Positions 36,681-47,104 of a stretch of 64,000 nt of DNA are shown one piece after another. Made by a program: the position numbers and the translations under genes. The stretch's first letter is position 1. Each line of letters begins with the position of its first letter. The notes beneath the pieces were generated by a model. It ran no database searches and was not told the origin of the DNA. It worked only from the letters and a program-made list of their open reading frames with translations. Source of the stretch: Ctenosaura bakeri (lineage: Eukaryota; Chordata; Lepidosauria; Squamata; Iguanidae); the NCBI GenBank assembly GCA_948474755.1, contig CAOLHI010000609.1, positions 124,001-188,000 of the forward strand, written 5' to 3'.

Positions 36681-37413
36681 GGGGGAAAGGAGAAGGAAGG
36701 AAGCCGTAAACTATTTCAAAGGGGGGTTTCCCAGTAGAGGTATGAACCGCAGAATTGATGGCAAACTCAGCGAACGGAAGGAGCGGAGCCCAATCATTCT
36801 GGTTCTCAGAAACAAAACACCTAAGAAATTGTTCAAGAGATTTGTTAACACGCTCAGATTGGCCATCTGTTTGAGGGTGATAAGCACTGCTGAGTTTCTG
36901 AGTGACTCCCAGGGTTTTCAGTAGACAAGTCCAAAACTTGGAAGTGAAAATTGGATCCCTGTCCGAAATGATCACCGAAGGTAGTCCGTGAAGTTTCCAT
37001 ACATGATTAACGAACAGGTCAGCCAGCTGGTCAGCACGGGGTAGTTTCTTTAGAGGCACAAAATGACATTGCTTGGAAAAGTGATCAGTAACAACCCAAA
37101 TAACATGAAAGCCGTGTGAAGAGGGAAGAGACACGATAAAATCCCATGCGATGACCGACCAGGGGCTAGCAGGCGCAGGCAGAGGTTGCAGGAGCCCTTG
37201 AGGTTTAGATGTGGGCGACTTAGAAACGTTGCAAGTGGCACACTGCTTAATGTAAGTTTGCACGGAGGGGTTTAATCCAGGCCACCAAAAAAGGCGGCGA
37301 ATCGCATGCAATGTCTTCAAAAACCCAAAATGTCCAGCGGGTTTGGAATCATGATAACGATGAAGTACCTGCTCGCGGGCAGCAGGGGGAACGTAGACCT
37401 TGGTGCCATAAAG
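36631..37413 (-). pseudogene. Gypsy integrase core, shifted frame
   Basis: This is the continuation of pol after the first break, open for 260 codons. It shows the HHCC zinc-binding region (two His, then CATC in a QCATCNVSK context), RRLFWWPG, and a DDE catalytic core: WDF early, SDRDPIF for the second Asp, and HPQTDGQSERVN with the Glu. Integrase inserts the DNA copy into the host genome. The frame ends in a second break inside a C-rich tract (sense; G run 36680-36685 on +), after which 16 unrelated codons lead to a stop. The methionine at 37320 is internal and not a true start. Confidence 0.88.
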
Positions 37414-40400
37414 GGGAGATTGTCAACCCATTCTATTTTATCCTTGTTTGCCGGTAGCCAGGAGTCTGCATGCGCTGCATGAATGATAGCATCGCGGAGA
37501 GCGGAGTCACAAAGAGAGGAGGCAGAAAGCCTTGTCTTTGCTAATGCACGAGTAGTCACTTGAGAAGCCAGAGAGGAGGCAGGAAACAAGGTATTGGAGT
37601 GGGAGGACGTAGCAGGGGATTCCGCAAAACAGGGAAGTCGAGAGAGAGGGTCCGCCAGTTGGTTAGTTCGGCCAGGTTTGAAAACAATTTTAAATCGGAA
37701 TCTCTGGAAAAATTCAGCCCATCTCGCCTGCTTAGGGGAGAGTTTCTTAGCAGACTGTAAGGCTTGCAAATTCCTATGATCAGTCCAAACTTCAAAGGGG
37801 AGTCGAGCCCCTTCAAGCAAATGACGCCAAGAGGACAGCGCAAAATGGATAGCCTTGGCTTCTTTCTCCCAAATAGGCCAATTAGCTTGTTGAGGGGAAA
37901 ATTTCTTTGAAATGAAAGCACAAGGCCTGAGTGCTCCTGTGGTGTCATGTTGTAAAAGAACGGCTGCCATGGCAAAGTCCGAAGCATCCGTTTGCACAAT
38001 GAATTGCTTCGTACTGTCGGGAAAAAGGAGTAAGGGCTCAGACGTAAATTTAGATTTCAAATGGTCAAACGCCGATTGACACTCAGGCGACCAACAAAGT
38101 CTATGCGCCTTGCCCGCAGTGGATCCTTTAGGTTTCCGTAGAAGGTTGGTGAGTGGAAGCGTTATGGCAGCAAAATCCTCAATAAAGTTCCGGTAGAAGT
38201 TCGCAAAACCAAGAAATTGCTGCAGTTGCTTCACAGTTTTAGGGACGGGCCATTGCAAAATGGAGTTAATCTTCGAAGGGTCCATTTTAAGTGAACAATC
38301 TTGAATCCTATATCCCAAGTAATCAAAAGTTTGGGTGTCAAATTGGCATTTAGATAGATTAACCACGAGGTTGTTATCTATAAGCCTTCGTAACACTTCA
38401 CGAACCAATGACACATGAGATTCCATGGAATCTGCGTAAATTAAAATGTCATCCAGATAAATCAGAACCCCCTGATACAACAAGTCATGGAAAATGGTGT
38501 TCAAAAACATTTGGAACACAGATGGCCCCGATTGTAAGCCAAAGGGAAGAACCGTCCATTTAAAGTTACCTAGAGGAGTTGCAAAGGTGGTGAGCCACTC
38601 AGAGTCCGGGTCCATTCTAATCCTATGAAAAGCCTCTTTAAGATCAAGTTTGGTGAAATATTTTCCTTGAACAAGATGGTCCAAAACAGTCCGTATCAGA
38701 GGTATGGGATAACAATTGGAGGAAATAACCTGGTTAATAGCAGAGTAGTTAACTATCAGTCTCGGATCCGCGCTGGGATCTTTTCTCTTTCGGAAGAAGA
38801 CAGGACTCGCCGTGGGGGCTGTAGAGGGCTTGATAAAGCCGCGAGCCAAGTTTTTATTTAGGAACTTCTTGAGAGCAAGGAGTTCTTTTTGGCTCATGGG
38901 ATAAATTTTCGGTTTAGGCAGGGTGGCCCCGTCAACTAATTCCAGTTTACAGTCAAAGTCCGTGTGGGGAGGCAATTTGTCAGCCTCCCTTTCGTGGAAA
39001 GCCTTTTGGAAGTCTCGGTAGTGTGAAGGAATTTGTTGCAATTCTTCATGGGGAATAGAAAAGTTTTCATCTGAAGAGGACATAGTGCCAGCAGTCCAGT
39101 TTATCTGGGGGTTATATTCACGAAGCCAATCGATTCCCAAGACCAATTTGAACTGCATCGCCTTGGGAACTAGAAATCGCATGCTGCAATTGTTTTTGTC
39201 CATTTGAAATGAGATGGGCTTAGTGATTTTACTAATTACTCCCCCAGTCATTGAGGTCCCATCCATTTGCGTTAATTTGATGGGGCATTCCAAGGGCTCA
39301 TAAAGAGTTTTCAATTGTTTGGCCAATTTGGGGTGTAACAAACTTCTGGAGCAGCCAGAGTCAATTAATGCCCTATGTACATGCAAAGTCCCATCGCTGC
39401 CACTAATCGCAACCGTGGTGTAGAAATGGGGAATTTTAGGAGTACTTACAGATGTTCCCGCCGCTTGCCAGTCATCGCAGTCAGGTTTAGAATCTCCATC
39501 TATGTCAGATGAGGACGAAGAGGTGGTTTCATCATCGGGATCGGAGTCTCCTGTCGCCGCTGCAGGGTCCTTAGAAGTGCGTCTAAGTGGTTGTTTGGCG
39601 GCCGCTGTCTGATGTGTGAATTCTATATTCTTTGGGTCTGCTCGTGCTCCCTTAGTCCCAGTCGGAGCTTGGTTTCCGCGGCAGGTGTTGGCGAGGTGGC
39701 CCGGTTTTCCACAGTTAAAGCACATGCCCAAACGGAGACGTTTGTTCCGTTCCTCAGCATTGAGGACGGTGGGACCGCGAGGTTGTCGTTTTGGCACGTC
39801 TTGTCTTTGTCGGTTCAGCTGAACAGTCTGGGTTATGCCTTCCATTTCAGTAGCTAGTCTGACCCAACCTAGCAGGGTCTGTGGATTGGCCTGCATTAAG
39901 CACCCGTGTAGAATATCAGGATTTAGTCCATCTTTGTATAACTCAATTAGAATTTCATCACTCCACGGGACTTTGGTGGCCAGGTTTCTAAATTCACGGG
40001 AATACGTCCCCACATCGTTCCTGCCTTGTTTCATTCGTTTCAGTTGATATTTGGTGTTTTCCAATAAATGGGGGTCTTCAAAGCGTTCCCGCAGATGGTT
40101 CATGAAGAGCTGCAGATTTTCAGTTTCGGGGGCGCGGGAGTCATATAGGTTCGCTACCCAGTCTGCTGCCAGTCCTTTCATCCTCTGGCTTAGGTATCGA
40201 ATTCGGGCCGCATCATCCCGAAATAGATGGCCGTGATCAATCATGAAATTGTTTGCCATAGTCAAAAAAAAGGAGAGTTTCTCCCCCTTCCCGTTGAAGG
40301 TCGCTTTCAGGTCTCCCACATTTCTGAGTAACAGTGGCGCTGGCGTGTGCCCTGTTGGTTGCTGGGGCGGACCAGGGGTGCCTGCCGCCGAGACAGCCGC

Positions 40401-40766
40401 TCGTGGTTCTCCTCCTGGTGATCTCCCTGTCTGCGAGGGACGGATGCGCATCTCGCGTAGCATGGTCTTGAGTTCGAGTATCTCCTCATCTTTTCTTTCC
40501 AGTTCGGTTTCCATTTGCTTTATCTCCTCCAAAAGGGATAGGTCTTTTGCTGATGTATCCCATCTAGCAGCCCTTCTGCGTTGTCTCAACGACGTACGTG
40601 GCTTTTCTCCCCAGACCCAGGTTTGGCCGCTTGTGGGGGTTTCCATAGCCTCGGTCAGGCGCAATTTTGTCTTGGTATCCAGGGGCACTTCAGTTTCTGT
40701 AGCTCCATCAGATTCTGCAGATCCTTGCTCTTCTTCAGTAATCGACTGGTCCATCAATTGGTGCAT
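37317..40766 (-). CDS. Gypsy Gag-protease-RT-RNase H polyprotein (open to a frame break)
   Basis: This is one uninterrupted frame of 1149 codons. It begins with the ATG 12 nt downstream of the primer site. In order: a charged coiled-coil-like stretch (about residues 75-110), a capsid-like retrotransposon gag domain (about 150-300), one CCHC zinc knuckle (CFNCGKPGHLANTC, first C at 349), an acidic low-complexity linker, an aspartic protease with DSG at about 469-471, reverse transcriptase with LPFG and the catalytic YLDD at 770-773, and RNase H with TDASD near 926-930 and a second DH motif. It makes capsid and the replication enzymes in one translation product, with no stop or shift between gag and pol. 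The last 30-odd codons before the stop at 37317 are out of frame, because a one-base break near 37413-37416 shifts away from the integrase frame. Confidence 0.92.
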   Translation of the reverse strand: MHQLMDQSITEEEQGSAESDGATETEVPLDTKTKLRLTEAMETPTSGQTWVWGEKPRTSLRQRRRAARWDTSAKDLSLLEEIKQMETELERKDEEILELKTMLREMRIRPSQTGRSPGGEPRAAVSAAGTPGPPQQPTGHTPAPLLLRNVGDLKATFNGKGEKLSFFLTMANNFMIDHGHLFRDDAARIRYLSQRMKGLAADWVANLYDSRAPETENLQLFMNHLRERFEDPHLLENTKYQLKRMKQGRNDVGTYSREFRNLATKVPWSDEILIELYKDGLNPDILHGCLMQANPQTLLGWVRLATEMEGITQTVQLNRQRQDVPKRQPRGPTVLNAEERNKRLRLGMCFNCGKPGHLANTCRGNQAPTGTKGARADPKNIEFTHQTAAAKQPLRRTSKDPAAATGDSDPDDETTSSSSSDIDGDSKPDCDDWQAAGTSVSTPKIPHFYTTVAISGSDGTLHVHRALIDSGCSRSLLHPKLAKQLKTLYEPLECPIKLTQMDGTSMTGGVISKITKPISFQMDKNNCSMRFLVPKAMQFKLVLGIDWLREYNPQINWTAGTMSSSDENFSIPHEELQQIPSHYRDFQKAFHEREADKLPPHTDFDCKLELVDGATLPKPKIYPMSQKELLALKKFLNKNLARGFIKPSTAPTASPVFFRKRKDPSADPRLIVNYSAINQVISSNCYPIPLIRTVLDHLVQGKYFTKLDLKEAFHRIRMDPDSEWLTTFATPLGNFKWTVLPFGLQSGPSVFQMFLNTIFHDLLYQGVLIYLDDILIYADSMESHVSLVREVLRRLIDNNLVVNLSKCQFDTQTFDYLGYRIQDCSLKMDPSKINSILQWPVPKTVKQLQQFLGFANFYRNFIEDFAAITLPLTNLLRKPKGSTAGKAHRLCWSPECQSAFDHLKSKFTSEPLLLFPDSTKQFIVQTDASDFAMAAVLLQHDTTGALRPCAFISKKFSPQQANWPIWEKEAKAIHFALSSWRHLLEGARLPFEVWTDHRNLQALQSAKKLSPKQARWAEFFQRFRFKIVFKPGRTNQLADPLSRLPCFAESPATSSHSNTLFPASSLASQVTTRALAKTRLSASSLCDSALRDAIIHAAHADSWLPANKDKIEWVDNLPFMAPRSTFPLLPASRYFIVIMIPNPLDILGF

Positions 40767-40777
40767 TTTTTGAAAGG

Positions 40778-40790
40778 ATTCTCGAGCTTT
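40778..40790 (-). promoter_or_regulatory. Self-priming primer-binding site of the gypsy element
   Basis: The site lies one base inside the 5' LTR. In element sense it reads AAAGCTCGAGAAT, the exact reverse complement of ATTCTCGAGCTTT inside the LTR (sense, 40892 to 40880; also 35972 to 35960). In Tf1/sushi-type elements the first nucleotides of the transcript fold back on the PBS and prime reverse transcription instead of a tRNA. The match stops at 13 nt: the flanking CC on each side do not pair. Confidence 0.8.
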
Positions 40791-40791
40791 C

Positions 40792-41096
40792 TGTCAGGAA
40801 CAGATTCACTCTTACACGGATCAACAAACTTAATAGAAGATTTATTGTAACATAGTAAGGGATGCTGTCTTCAGACGTTAAAGCTCGAGAATGGAACGTT
40901 TTCCCCCACCTTACACTTTAACAGACAGTTTCTCCTAAGATAGTTGTAAAAGAACGAACGTCATCATGCCAAACGGTTCCTTTGAAATTCCAGCCAGAAG
41001 GAATGGTTGGCGCCTGGGAATAGCTAACAGCCTACTATCACTATTTCCTCAGTCTACTGCTATCCTAAAACAATAAAACATGGAGGACTCCCGACA
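40792..41096 (-). repeat. 5' LTR of the gypsy element (element sense)
   Basis: This is a 305-bp LTR with ends TGTCGG and CCTGACA in element sense. It contains an AATAAA signal (sense; TTTATT at 40841-40846 on +) and a TGACG motif upstream. The likely RNA start is near 40892, because the 13 nt from 40892 to 40880 are exactly complementary to the primer site; this implies U3 of about 204 nt and R+U5 of about 101 nt. It differs from the other LTR only by one extra G (40893-40894 region) and one fewer C in a C run. Confidence 0.93.
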
Positions 41097-41449
41097 GCTA
41101 TAGATAAATCCAGTTCATAACCTAACTACAGGGGATTGTTTCATTCTTGCTCTAGGTGAATCTCACCACTTGCATATACTGAAGAGTTCCTACCTGTTCT
41201 CAGTTATCTGTAGGAACTGTTACTGGTACCACTATTTTGGTGGACATATTGACTGTTCATATAGAAATTCCTTAGATAATTCCTCTTTCCTTCTGTGTTT
41301 AGGAACCCGGGTATTTCTTATTTACCTCTAACCTGGAGAAATCTTTCTGGGGATAACTCATATCCACCAAGTAAGACTGATCTAATTTACACAGGAATTT
41401 TAAAACAGAACAAAACCAGAGATCATTTCAATGCAAGAATGGGTAATAC

Positions 41450-41926
41450 TGTTGTTTTTGAATATTCACAAGGCCTACAGTTGCCTCCCCCCACCACATT
41501 TTCCTCCTCTCATCCCTTACATTCCTCACCCCAGGCTTACAAGGCTTATATTTAAAATGGATGTTTTTCTTTTCCTTTTGGGTGAGCAAAGCCCACTTCC
41601 ACTCCTGGAGGTGTGGCCTCTCTGCCACGTGATTGCATATTTTGCTATGTATTGGCTGCTGATTGGTCAGGTGCTTGCTCTCTTTGCTCCTAATCCTCCC
41701 TTTTCAAGATGGCCACGAGAAGTAATGAGAACTCCAAAACTTCCCTCTTCTGTGTCTGAGGGGAAAGTACCAGTAAGCCTTTTCAGTTGTCATTTTTCTC
41801 CAGCCCCCAATGCTGGGGCCAGAGACAAAGGAATGGGAGGAGAGTCACAGGGGGAGTTATTAATGGTTTTTCCACTTTCACAAGGGTTCTCTGCCCCAAA
41901 CCCTCATGAGTGTGGAGGGGCTACTC
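41450..41926 (-). mobile_element. Second copy of the pogo/Tigger-like element
   Basis: This is the reverse-orientation relative of 3955-4420. It shares CATTCCTCACCCCAGGCTT (reverse of AAGCCTGAGGTGAGGAATG), the GGGGAAAGTACC block and the terminal text CCTCATGAGTGTGGAGGGGCTAC followed by TATA. The left terminus is degraded, so the left boundary is approximate. Confidence 0.65.
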
Positions 41927-42454
41927 TATACATGTTACTGTTTAAGGAATATAGACCGAATGTTGCGTTTAAACACTTAACAATACATCTTGGAAATGGC
42001 CAGAGTTAATGTGAACCACAAGTTTTGTTTGTTTGTTTTTAATAAAAATCCTACCCAGTTTTGTTAAATAAGTGCTCCAGGTCCATGCTGGCCTGAGCCC
42101 TTTAGTGATAAACAGAACAATAGGGAAAATTTTCACAGAGACATAGAGAAAATTAGAAAAGAAAATGTATTTCCTATAAGAGTCTTGGTGGTGGGAGTGG
42201 GAGAACTGCATCACCAAAAATACCTCATGAATAAACAAAGTTGCACACCATTTTCCTATGTTAATTTATATGTGGAACTGCAAATCTAGAAATGTGCATT
42301 GGCATCCTATGCAAACCTGGCTTAAGAGGTGTTTTTTATTTTTTATTTTATTTATTTTTTTGAGTGGGGGAGCAGGGATAACATTGACACAAGTGCCTTG
42401 ACAACAGAGCTCCATTGTCATAGCTAAGTTGGCTGATGCAGAATTTCAGATTGT

Positions 42455-42540
42455 AACATTTGAGGTTAGATGATGCCTGCAAACTCTAAGATGAAACTCT
42501 CAGATTCCATTCCAAGTATAAGATTCTATGATTCTATAGA
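42455..42540 (+). mobile_element. CR1 tail fragment
   Basis: GAGGTTAGATGATGCCTGCA, CAGATTCCATTCCAAGTATA and AGATTCTATGATTCTATAG form a short CR1 3' end. Confidence 0.5.
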
Positions 42541-42991
42541 GTGGAGAATTTTACGAAACTTTTTGTGCATATCTGTATCTCACATTGACTCTTCTGAGCT
42601 CTGTTGTCTGTTATTCCAGTGAAAATAGGATCTCAGCAACATTAGGTAAAGCACGTCTCTGTTGGAGGTGTTACCAAATCAGAGTAGCCTGTTGAGCTTA
42701 CCTATAGCAATAGTCTGGTTCAACAAGAGGTAACTATGTGATTAATATTGCTGTATTACCCCCTTTCCAAAGAAGTGGCTGATTTACAAATAGTTTTTAA
42801 AAGGCCACAATCTTCCAGGAAGTGTTTGGCTCTTCAAACTCCATTGAAATGAAGTGACTCTGTAGAAGTGCACTACAGGTTCTTTAATCTAACTGCAAAT
42901 GAAGATAATTAACAGATTGAATTCCATATCTCATTCACTGTCATTCGTCAGGCTGTCACTGCTTCTGCAGGAATACTCCAATATTACATCT

Positions 42992-43028
42992 TTCTGTCTC
43001 TCTGTCTGTCTGTCTGTCTGTCTATCTC
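42992..43028 (+). repeat. (TCTG)n microsatellite
   Basis: Tetranucleotide run TCTG with TCTC and TCTA variants at the ends. Confidence 0.8.
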
Positions 43029-43767
43029 TTTTTGAACAGAGAAAAAAATTTCACACAACTTCTTTTGCAAATCAATCACCTTTTTGTCTCTAGCTTGCTT
43101 CAGATCTTGCACACACCTAATATCAGGAGCTTGTGAATAATGGGAGCAATTCCAGTGGAATTACAATAGAAGTAGAAGGCATCAAAATCCAACAGGAAGG
43201 TTTTTAAAACTATAATAGAACTTAAGTCTTTTGAGTATGATCCCAATCAGTAGGCATCATGCAAACCACAGCATTTATCACCATGGAAAGTCTGTTCTTT
43301 ATGGAGTGACTGTGAAAATAATGATACCAAATGGTGCCATGTATTTGAGTTCCTGCTGCTTAAACGTTCTGTATTTCCAGCCCAATTATGTGACATTTGT
43401 TTTGAAACAAAGGCTGGAATGTGTGCTGCTCTGGGGGGAGATGAGGGGATTTTGCTTATCTGAAATGATTTTTTTCTAAAACAAACAAAAACTTCAAAGA
43501 TTCAAATTATTATGTTCAACAGATTTGTGCTCGAGAGGTACTTTATATTTTTAATTGTGATTTATCCTTGGGAGAAGTAAATTTCTCCTGCAGAACAAAT
43601 TGTTCCTGCTGAACATTGAGAAACATCGTAATTAAAACTGAGAAATGGCAGTCTCACCAAATTATCACTGAATATTTATCAAGAGTTTTAATTATTAGAA
43701 AATTGAGAGAATAGCAGTTGGAGGGTGGATGGTCACTTCACATTTTCAATTTTCATATGGAAATTGT

Positions 43768-43815
43768 CTGTGTGTGTGTGTGCGCGTGCATGTGCATGCG
43801 TGCATGTATGTGTAT
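43768..43815 (+). repeat. (GT)n-type microsatellite
   Basis: GT run that passes into GCGTGCATGTGCATGCGTGC, an alternating purine-pyrimidine stretch. Confidence 0.75.
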
Positions 43816-46020
43816 GAACTTAGTCATTCAAAGCACTTCTGCTGTCTGATTCCTAAGATGATAGGAAGATAACACCTCCAGTCCAGATGAATTCAGTAGT
43901 TTTTCCATACCTTCAAAAAATGGCTTTAGTTTTGACCAGCAGTTGAAATTCAGTAGAGATGCATTCCTGGGTAAGTTTGTTTGTTTGTTTATTGCTGGAT
44001 AAGTCTGATTTCCAGCACAGGAGTTTATTGCAAGTATGCTGCTAGAAAAATAAATTTTTGCATGTCAAAAGCATGACAGCCCAAGTCTCCATCAGGAGAG
44101 AGATCTTCTTGAACATCTACAATACCCATAACCTGATGGCTAGAACGATTTTAGAAGAACAGATAGAATGCCAAGGGTTGTTTCTACAAACAAAGGACTC
44201 TTTGTTTAAAAGCATCTTGACTATCAAGTTAAAGAAAACTATGAATTGGCGGTATCTGAAATTTCATCCATTAATGCTTCACAACATATTTGTAGCCTCT
44301 TGGTATAAAGTAGACATATGTGAGGGAGACCTCAATCACATGGTAGTGATGCAACTCAGGCAAAGGTACTGAGAACACTGGAATATGAACAGACTGGAAG
44401 GGAGATGTGAGGAGAACGTCAACCAAAGTGGCTCATAAGATAGACAAGCAAGGTAGCAAAAGACATGAATGATTCTACCATTTTCACCAGCAAACACAAA
44501 GTGATGTTCTGCTTCCCAGCTGCTGCTCCAAGGACAGGTGGAATTGCGATCAGTTCTTACCAACAGACTTCCTTATGGGTGACTGATTGGCTATTGTTAG
44601 AATCTTGTACTAGACAGAATTTTGTTTGATCCACTGTGGCTTTACCTATGTGGTTGCTAATGTTATGCAATGAAAATATTTCATTCCAGTACCTCAAACT
44701 TGGGTAGGCTTCAAATTTATGGAGTATGATCTACTTTGCCATTTTAAACCAGAACTCTGAGATCCGCGAACCAGAGTCTGGTGCAAAAGGCACAGTGTAT
44801 TATTAAGACTCCATTTGAATTAAAGAATTTGAATATCAGAACTGAACAGAAGTCATAACCACTGCACATAAAACTGTTCAATGGTTATTCTGATCTTTCT
44901 TCACTTCGGGAGTATATTTTAGGATGGTGGTGGTGGGATCATAAATTCTACTATAGTCACCCAGAGGTTTATCAGTAGGATTAAATCTATTCTCTGCCCA
45001 CTTGCTAGCATGGCTTTAAACAAATGAAACTGCAAATCTAAAATCAAATTTATTAAACTTTCATCTTCTTCTGTTCTGTCAAACATGGTTCAAACTGTTC
45101 ACATAATGTTCAGACATTGGCAACTGAATACATTCTTTTTCCAGTCAATTTCTGCACCTCCTCTCACTTTGGCAACTATGGGACAGGAAACATCCTATTG
45201 TTTTGTTTTGTTTTTCAAAATAAAACACTAAACTCAGAAGGTTTTTGACCTCACTTCCAAGTGATGTAAAAACTTGAAGTGTAGGAGAGAAAATCTGTTA
45301 TTAATTTGTAGCAAAAGGGGAAATGACTGACTCCATGAGTTGATTCCTTTTCCTCTTCTTCTTCGTGAGCTAAGACACAAAGTGGATAAGAATCTCAAGG
45401 GTTCTGGCTCGTTAGCCAAATAACCTCTTCATATATTTGGCTGTGTATTTTGTCACCAGAATATATATTAACAATTGGTTTGAAATGTCAGTGAGCCGGA
45501 ACTATTTCCTGCATTGAAAATGCAAGACTAAGAACTAACAGATGTCATATGTGAAGTTGGACTAGGAACCTTTGTGGTAACTTAGTACTTTGGATCATGG
45601 ATTCACAACTATGATGGAGTTAAAGAGTGATTTTCAGGTCATCCAAGTGCTAGAAGCCTGCAATTTTTTAATGGGTTTTGTCTTTCAATTATTAAGTTGG
45701 TTTTTTTTAAGTGAAGGATTACATTCACATTTTTTTAAAAGTATTAATAAATTCAAGTGCCTCTAATACTTACCACTCAGACTTAATCAATATGGCTGGT
45801 AACCTGTTCAATATTTATGAGATCATAAACCAGACTTATGATCTCATAACTTTGGAGATTCACTTTTACAGTTATTAATGTCTGAACATGACCCCAAAAC
45901 GTACCTCTTAAGCCACAAAGTGTCCTAACTAAAGAGTTTGCAAGATGTTGCAGATTGGGGCCTCTGGAAAATGATGACTGTAGCATTCTCATGGTTACAG
46001 GGAGTGATAGTAATTTATCA

Positions 46021-46021
46021 A

Positions 46022-46081
<60 letters not shown>
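46021..46081 (+). repeat. (AAT)n microsatellite
   Basis: About 20 AAT units next to a reverse CR1 tail (46094), flanked by ACT triplets. Confidence 0.9.
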
Positions 46082-46093
46082 TGCTACTACTAC

Positions 46094-46680
46094 TATGATT
46101 TCATAGAATCATGGAAGCAGAAGAGATTGCAAGGGACATCTAGTTCAGCCCCTTGCCATTCAGGAATACACTGCTAAATACATGACTAAAGAGATGACCA
46201 CCCAACCTCTGTTTAAAAACCTCTCGAGAACAAGAGTCCTTCATCCACCAAGGTTAAAAAACATTGAATTATTCTTAACAACCAGAGCATTCTTCCTAAT
46301 ATTTAGTTGGAATCCTCTTTCTTGTAATTGGAATTCACTGATCTCATTCTTATCTCTAACACAGCAGAAAACAAACTAGCTTCCTTTCCTACATGGCATT
46401 CCTTCAGCTATTTCAAGATGGCTATCATACAACCTCTACGTTTTGTCTTCTCCAAGCTGTTCCTCATAAGACTTGGTTCAAGACTTTTTACCATCTTGAT
46501 CTCCTTTCTCTATAAACATTGTCAATATCTTTCTTCAACTGAGGTGGCCAGAACTGGACATAATGTTACAAGTGAGGTCTGACCAAAGCAAAATAAATAT
46601 GGCTTCCATCAGTCCCTATACCACCCTTCTATTGGAGCAGCCTAGAATTGCACAACCTTTTTTTAACCAATGCTGTTGGT
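46094..46680 (-). mobile_element. CR1 LINE 3' end fragment
   Basis: The + strand begins TTTCATAGAATCATGG (reverse of the CR1 ATTCTATG tail) and continues with CR1 3' UTR text such as CCTCTGTTTAAAAACCTC and CAGAACTGGACATAATG. It directly abuts an AAT microsatellite at 46021-46081. An ORF1-like CR1 part follows at 46690-48570. Confidence 0.8.
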
Positions 46681-47104
46681 GAAAGTACAAACAATAGCAC
46701 ACAAGACATCACATTTTGTCCAATGACAGCATCTGCAGAACCAGTTCTTACTTCCAGTATTCTTCTCTCTCCTCCTGGGCCATGTTATTCAACAGGAAGG
46801 AGTGATGAAATAACAACTTAGTGCCCCAAGATCCTTTTTCTTTCCACCCAGAGTATCATAGTTGCCTGATATATGTTGAACACTGTATCTTGCAGTGTCG
46901 TATGTCCCCACATGGATTAGAAGGAAAGGGTCTTTGAGTTTTATGAGCTTGTCAGCCTCTCTGTTACATCAAGATCAAGATCAAGATCAAGTTTATTGCA
47001 TTTTAGCAGCCAGCCATTGCACAAAATGAAAGAATAAAATAAGATAAAATAAGAAAGGATAATCCAGCCAATATACATGTAATACATAATCAACAATAAA
47101 TGAA

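Larger units (their letters stand above)
35872..41096 (-). mobile_element. Ty3/gypsy LTR retrotransposon, Tf1/sushi-like, near-complete
   Basis: This is a 5225-bp LTR retrotransposon inserted antisense in the CDH8 intron. It is flanked by the 5-bp target duplication GCTAT (35867-35871 and 41097-41101) and bounded by two 305-bp LTRs with TG...CA ends (TGTCGG...CTGACA in element sense). In sense order, from 41096 downward, it has: 5' LTR, self-priming primer site (40778-40790), start codon at 40766, gag, protease, RT and RNase H in one frame to 37317, integrase in a shifted frame, a GPY/F-type C-terminus to 36291, a polypurine tract (36177-36193) and the 3' LTR. The domain order (RT-RNaseH before integrase) is Ty3/gypsy. 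A single gag-pol frame and self-priming point to the Tf1/sushi group. Two one-base frame breaks make it non-coding as assembled. Confidence 0.93.

Noticed and set aside
40243..40773. 176-codon frame on the + strand
   Set aside because: It is the antisense shadow of the gypsy gag region, which carries clear capsid and zinc-knuckle motifs on the - strand.
35872..41096. Endogenous retrovirus with envelope
   Set aside because: No envelope-like frame lies between integrase and the 3' LTR (only about 114 bp there), and the domain features and self-priming site fit a Ty3/gypsy retrotransposon.
41097..41450. Possible extension of the gypsy element beyond the right LTR
   Set aside because: The target duplication GCTAT ends exactly at 41101, and the sequence after it continues the unique intron.
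44058..44372. 104-codon frame on the + strand
   Set aside because: No family resemblance and no exon-like borders; within chance for a sequence of this length.
46021..46081. Regular spaced repeats that could suggest an array such as CRISPR
   Set aside because: Simple AAT triplet repeat in a vertebrate intron; no spacers.
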